A stretch of 64,000 bases of DNA from Burkholderia sp. BCC0506 (GTDB lineage: Bacteria; Pseudomonadota; Gammaproteobacteria; Burkholderiales; Burkholderiaceae): contig NZ_CADFEN010000014.1 in assembly GCF_902833145.1 (NCBI RefSeq), positions 124,001-188,000 on the forward strand, written 5' to 3'. The notes beneath the pieces were generated by a model. The model was not told where the DNA came from, ran no database searches, and worked only from the letters and a program-made list of their open reading frames with translations. Below are positions 60,423-64,000 of this stretch, piece after piece. The position numbers and the translations under genes were made by a program. Numbering within the stretch: the first letter of the stretch is position 1; each line of letters begins with the position of its first letter.

Positions 60423-62297
60423 ATGACGAAGGGTTCGCCCCGGGCCGCCGCCGCGCGTGCCCGCTTCGGCGCGCTGCGGGCCGCCGGCCGCATGGCCGCG
60501 GTGCTGGCGCTGCACGCGGTGTTCGCCGCGCCGGCGGCACATGCCGCCTATGCGATTGCGCAGTACGGCGAGCCGAAGTATCCGCCCGGCTTCAAGCATT
60601 TCGACTACGTGAACCCCGACGCGCCGAAGGGCGGCACGCTCGTGCTCGCGAACCCGAACCGGCTGACGTCGTTCGACAAGTTCAATCCGTTCACGATGCG
60701 CGGCAACCCGGCGCCGGGCATCGACATGCTGTTCGAGAGCCTCGCGACCGGCAGCTCCGACGAACCGGCGTCCGCATACGGGCTGCTGGCCGACGACATC
60801 GACGTCGCGCCGGACCGCCGTTCGGTCACGTTCCACCTGAATCCGCGCGCGCGCTTCTCCAACGGCGATCGCGTGACCGCCGACGACGTCAAGTTCTCGT
60901 TCGACACGCTGAAGAGCAAGCAGGCCGCGCCGCAGTTCGGCGCGTATTTCGCGGAGATCGCGAAGGCCGTGGTTGTCGATCCGGCGACCGTGCGTTTCGA
61001 GTTCCGCAGTGCGAATCGCGAGCTGCCGCTGATCGCCGGCGGCGTGCCCGTGTTCTCGCGCAAGTGGGGATTGCGCGCGGACGGCTCGCGCATCCCGTTC
61101 GACCAGCTCGCGTTCGAGCAGCCGATCGGCAGCGGCCCGTACCTGATCGAGCGCTACGACAACGGCCGTACGATCACCTACCGGCGCAACCCCGCGTACT
61201 GGGGTGCCGACCTGCCGGTGCGGGTCGGCACCCACAACTTCGAGCGCATCGTCTACAAGCTCTACGGCGACGGCGTCGCGCGGCTCGAGGCGTTCAAGGC
61301 CGGCGAATACGACGTGCTCGTCGAGTACGTCGCGCGCAACTGGACGCGGCGCGACGTCGGCAAGCGTTTCGACAGCGGCGAGCTCGTCAAGCGCGAATTC
61401 CGCCAGCATAACGGCGCCGGCATGCAGGGTTTCTTCATGAACCTGCGCCGGCCGCTGTTCCGCGACGTGCGCGTGCGCCAGGCGCTCGACCTCGCGTTCG
61501 ACTTCGAATGGCTGAACCGGCAGCTGTTCTACAGTGCCTACACGCGCCTCAACAGTTATTTCGCCGATACCGACCTGCAGGCGACCGGTACGCCGGGCGA
61601 GGGCGAGCTGAAGCTGCTGGAGCCGCTGCGCGCGCAGCTCGATCCGGCCGTGTTCGGCCCGATGGTCACGCAGCCGGACACCAACCCGCCGGGTTCGCTG
61701 CGCGCGAACCTGCTGAAGGCGCGCGCACTGCTTGCGCAGGCCGGCTGGACCTATCGCGACGGCGCGCTGCGCAATGCGAAGGGCGAGCCGTTCGCGTTCG
61801 AGATCCTCGACGATGCGGGCGGCGCGATGGAAGGCGTCGTGACCGCCTACCAGCGCAATCTGGCGAAGCTCGGCATCGCCGTGCGGTTTCGCACGGCCGA
61901 TTTCGCGCTGCTGCAAAAGCGCCTCGATGCATTCGACTACGACATGACGACGATCCACCTGCCGGGCGTGCAGGTGCCGGGCGCCGAGCAATACTCGCGC
62001 TATGCGAGCAAGTTCGCCGACGAGCCGGGCTCCGACAACTTCATCGGACTGAAATCGCCGGCCGTCGACGCGTTGCTGCACGCGCTCGGCGCCGCGCAGA
62101 CGCGCGAGGAACTGCTCGACGCGACGCACGCGCTCGACCGTGTGCTGATGCACGGCTACTACGCGGTCCCGCAGTGGTACAACACGACGCACCGCGTCGC
62201 GTACAAGCGCACGCTCGCCTATCCGCAGACGCTGCCGCTGTACTATTCGGCCGAGGGCTGGGTCGTATCGACCTGGTGGGCCAAGCCCGATCACTGA
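60423..62297 (+). CDS. yejA: Extracellular solute-binding protein, family 5 (YejA type)
   Basis: Periplasmic substrate-binding protein of an oligopeptide ABC importer; YejABEF in E. coli imports the peptide antibiotic microcin C and affects resistance to antimicrobial peptides in some pathogens. The 624-residue protein has a signal peptide ending in FAAPAAHA at about residue 41. Family 5 segments include NPDAPKGGTLVLANPNRLTSF, FNPFTMRG, SGPYLIERYDNGRTITYRRNP, GMQGFFMNLRRPLFRDVRVR and VPQWYNTTHRVAYKR. First gene of yejA-yejB-yejE. Confidence 0.94.
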   Translation: MTKGSPRAAAARARFGALRAAGRMAAVLALHAVFAAPAAHAAYAIAQYGEPKYPPGFKHFDYVNPDAPKGGTLVLANPNRLTSFDKFNPFTMRGNPAPGIDMLFESLATGSSDEPASAYGLLADDIDVAPDRRSVTFHLNPRARFSNGDRVTADDVKFSFDTLKSKQAAPQFGAYFAEIAKAVVVDPATVRFEFRSANRELPLIAGGVPVFSRKWGLRADGSRIPFDQLAFEQPIGSGPYLIERYDNGRTITYRRNPAYWGADLPVRVGTHNFERIVYKLYGDGVARLEAFKAGEYDVLVEYVARNWTRRDVGKRFDSGELVKREFRQHNGAGMQGFFMNLRRPLFRDVRVRQALDLAFDFEWLNRQLFYSAYTRLNSYFADTDLQATGTPGEGELKLLEPLRAQLDPAVFGPMVTQPDTNPPGSLRANLLKARALLAQAGWTYRDGALRNAKGEPFAFEILDDAGGAMEGVVTAYQRNLAKLGIAVRFRTADFALLQKRLDAFDYDMTTIHLPGVQVPGAEQYSRYASKFADEPGSDNFIGLKSPAVDALLHALGAAQTREELLDATHALDRVLMHGYYAVPQWYNTTHRVAYKRTLAYPQTLPLYYSAEGWVVSTWWAKPDH

Positions 62298-62349
62298 CCC
62301 GCGCCGGCCCTTCATCCCATTCCGCCACCCGATCACGAGTCGACGCCCT

Positions 62350-63393
62350 ATGTGGAGCTACATCCTCAAACGCCTGCTGCTGATGATCCCGACGCTCGTC
62401 GGCGTGCTGACCCTGACGTTCGCGGTGATCCAGTTCGTGCCGGGCGGCCCCGTCGAACAAGCCGTGCAGGAGCTGCGCAAGGGCGCGACGGAGCAGGGCG
62501 CGACGCCGTTCGGGATGCGCGCGCATACCGGCGTCGACGCGCAGCAGCTCGCGCAGCTCAAGGCGCTGTACGGTTTCGACAAGCCGCCGCTCGAACGCTA
62601 CTGGCTGATGCTCAAGCGCTTCGCGCGCTTCGATCTCGGCGACAGCTACTTCCGCCACCAGAGCGTGTGGTCGCTGGTCGTGCAGAAGCTGCCCGTATCG
62701 ATCAGCATCGGGCTGTGGACGTTCTTCCTCACGTACCTGATCTCGGTGCCGCTCGGCATCGCGAAGGCCGTGCGCAACGGTTCGCCGTTCGACGTCGCGA
62801 CGAGCCTCGTCGTGCTCGTCGGCTACGCGATTCCGGGCTTCGTGCTCGGCGTGCTGCTGCTCGTGCTGTTCGGCGGCGGGTCGTTCTGGCAGCTCTTTCC
62901 GCTGCGCGGCCTCACGTCGGACAACTTCGCGCAGTTGTCGCTCGTCGGCAAGGTGCTCGACTACCTGTGGCACATCGCGCTGCCGATCACCGCGTCGGTC
63001 GTCGGCAGCTTCGCGGTCGTCACGATGCTCACGAAGAACGCGTTCCTCGACCAGATCCGCCGGCAATACGTGCTGACCGCGCGCGCGAAGGGGCTCTCCG
63101 AGCGCAGCGTGCTGTGGAAGCACGTGTTCCGCAACGCGATGCTGCCGCTGATCGTCGGCTTTCCGGCCGCGTTCATCGGGGCGTTCTTCACCGGCAGCCT
63201 GCTGATCGAGACGCTGTTCTCGCTCGACGGCCTCGGGCTGCTGTCGTACGAGTCGGTCGTGCGGCGCGATTACCCGGTCGTGCTCGGCACGCTGTACCTG
63301 TTCACGCTGATCGGGCTCGCGACCAAGCTGATCTCCGATCTTTGCTATGTGTGGGTCGATCCGCGCATTCAATTCGACAACCTGGAGCGCTGA
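62350..63393 (+). CDS. yejB: ABC transporter permease YejB
   Basis: Inner-membrane permease of the peptide importer. The 347-residue protein has six membrane segments, starting MWSYILKRLLLMIPTLVGVL and including the usual periplasmic loop before TM2. The EAA-loop that contacts the ATPase is RQYVLTARAKGLSERSVLWKHV at about 238-259, and the end VDPRIQFDNLER is typical of YejB. It begins 52 bp after yejA. Confidence 0.96.
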   Translation: MWSYILKRLLLMIPTLVGVLTLTFAVIQFVPGGPVEQAVQELRKGATEQGATPFGMRAHTGVDAQQLAQLKALYGFDKPPLERYWLMLKRFARFDLGDSYFRHQSVWSLVVQKLPVSISIGLWTFFLTYLISVPLGIAKAVRNGSPFDVATSLVVLVGYAIPGFVLGVLLLVLFGGGSFWQLFPLRGLTSDNFAQLSLVGKVLDYLWHIALPITASVVGSFAVVTMLTKNAFLDQIRRQYVLTARAKGLSERSVLWKHVFRNAMLPLIVGFPAAFIGAFFTGSLLIETLFSLDGLGLLSYESVVRRDYPVVLGTLYLFTLIGLATKLISDLCYVWVDPRIQFDNLER

Positions 63394-63394
63394 C

Positions 63395-63445
63395 ATGAAA
63401 CGAGCCATCCGCATGCCCGGCGCCAGCGGGCGAGGCGCGCGATGA
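63395..63445 (+). CDS. Possible 16-codon minicistron between yejB and yejE
   Basis: ATG right after the yejB stop (TGACATG) reads MKRAIRMPGASGRGAR and stops at a TGA that overlaps the yejE ATG (ATGA). The peptide is basic and of unknown function. It may carry ribosomes from yejB to yejE by coupling, or be chance. Confidence 0.25.
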   Translation: MKRAIRMPGASGRGAR

Positions 63446-64000
63446 ACCGGGCCGTCGCCTCTTCCCGTATCGACGCCGCGCGCGCGCGCGTGTCGCCTTC
63501 GCCCGCCCGCCGCGTGTGGCAGCGCTTCAGGCAGCAGCGCCTCGGCTACTGGAGTTTCGTGATTTTCGTCGTGGCCTTTGCCGCCAGCCTCGCGGCGCCG
63601 CTGTGGTCGAACGACAAGCCGCTCGTCGTGCGCTACGACGGCCAGACCTATTTCCCGATCTTCCATGCGTACCCGGAGACGACCTTCGGCGGCGATTTCC
63701 CGACCCCGGCCGACTATCTCGATCCGTACGTGCGCAAGCGGCTCGAGGCGCCCGGCAACTTCGTCGTCTATCCGCCGAACCGCTATTACTACGACACGCT
63801 GAACTACTTCTCGAACGTGCCGAACCCGGCGCCGCCGTCGCGCGAGAACTGGCTCGGCACCGATGCGCAGGGCCGCGACCTGCTCGCGCGGCTCGTGTAC
63901 GGGTTCCGCGTGTCGGTCGAGTTCGGGCTGATCCTGACCGTGATCGGCACGCTGCTCGGGATCGCCGCGGGCGCCGTGCAAGGCTTCTTCGGCGGGCGCA
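63442..64000 (+). CDS. yejE: ABC transporter permease YejE, N-terminal part (truncated by window edge)
   Basis: Second permease of the peptide importer. The first 186 residues are seen: cytoplasmic start, TM1 (WSFVIFVVAFAASLAAPLW at about residues 37-55), the YejE-specific periplasmic segment NDKPLVVRYDGQTYFPIFH, LGTDAQGRDLLARLVYGFRVS and the beginning of the OppC-like domain (FGLILTVIGTLLGIAAGAV). The 3' end is outside the window, as must be the ATPase YejF if present. Confidence 0.93.
   Translation, partial: MNRAVASSRIDAARARVSPSPARRVWQRFRQQRLGYWSFVIFVVAFAASLAAPLWSNDKPLVVRYDGQTYFPIFHAYPETTFGGDFPTPADYLDPYVRKRLEAPGNFVVYPPNRYYYDTLNYFSNVPNPAPPSRENWLGTDAQGRDLLARLVYGFRVSVEFGLILTVIGTLLGIAAGAVQGFFGGR

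Overview
The window is high-GC chromosomal DNA with very dense coding and almost no accessory material. Codon use, gene content and gene order (lysS-prfB-recJ, pyrG-kdsA-eno-ftsB, dapA-bamC, yejABE, cyoABCD) suggest a betaproteobacterium of the Burkholderiaceae, most likely a Burkholderia cepacia complex species. This placement rests on recognising protein families and gene order, not on a database search.

Layout. 1-4.5 kb (minus strand): truncated lysS, prfB with its programmed frameshift, recJ and an RpfE-like protein. 4.6-10.1 kb (plus): lolC-lolD lipoprotein export, a TatD nuclease and comEC, followed by two tandem copies of a 47-bp hairpin repeat. 10.2-15.7 kb (plus): an alpha/beta hydrolase, then pyrG-kdsA-eno-ftsB. 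15.7-17.7 kb (minus): a lipoprotein, hslO and a gamma-carbonic-anhydrase-like protein. 17.9-27.0 kb (plus): a ferritin-like DUF455 protein, a hydrolase, a PHP-domain protein, a YciO-like protein, a site-2 protease, trpS, a methyltransferase, dapA, bamC and an MBL-fold enzyme. 27.0-36.7 kb (mixed): an Ala/Ser-rich lipoprotein, an L16 arginine hydroxylase, slyD, a degenerate metallophosphoesterase, mutS, an EthD-like protein, a large FAD protein and suhB. 36.9-48.3 kb: trmJ, cysE, lpxH, two cyclophilins and a TPR protein, then cysS, a DNA glycosylase, accA, tilS and lysC. 48.4-50.6 kb: tRNA-Ser(GCT), an internally duplicated glycosyltransferase and an AT-rich intergenic region. 50.6-56.3 kb: an orphan NuoM-like subunit next to cyoABCD. 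56.4-60.3 kb: a two-component system with a third, receiver-defective regulator, flanked by two small secreted proteins. 60.4-64 kb: yejA, yejB and truncated yejE.

Most genes are housekeeping: translation and tRNA modification, envelope biogenesis (Kdo and lipid A synthesis, Lol, BamC), lysine/aspartate and fatty-acid precursors, DNA repair and respiration. The parts that ordinary annotation explains least are the tandem hairpin repeat in front of the hydrolase gene, the tandem-domain glycosyltransferase in which only the second domain keeps a DxD motif, the regulator that has lost its phosphoacceptor site, the orphan NuoM gene beside cytochrome bo oxidase, and the AT-rich leader with a terminator-like hairpin in front of it. 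No insertion sequence, prophage, CRISPR array or rRNA was seen.
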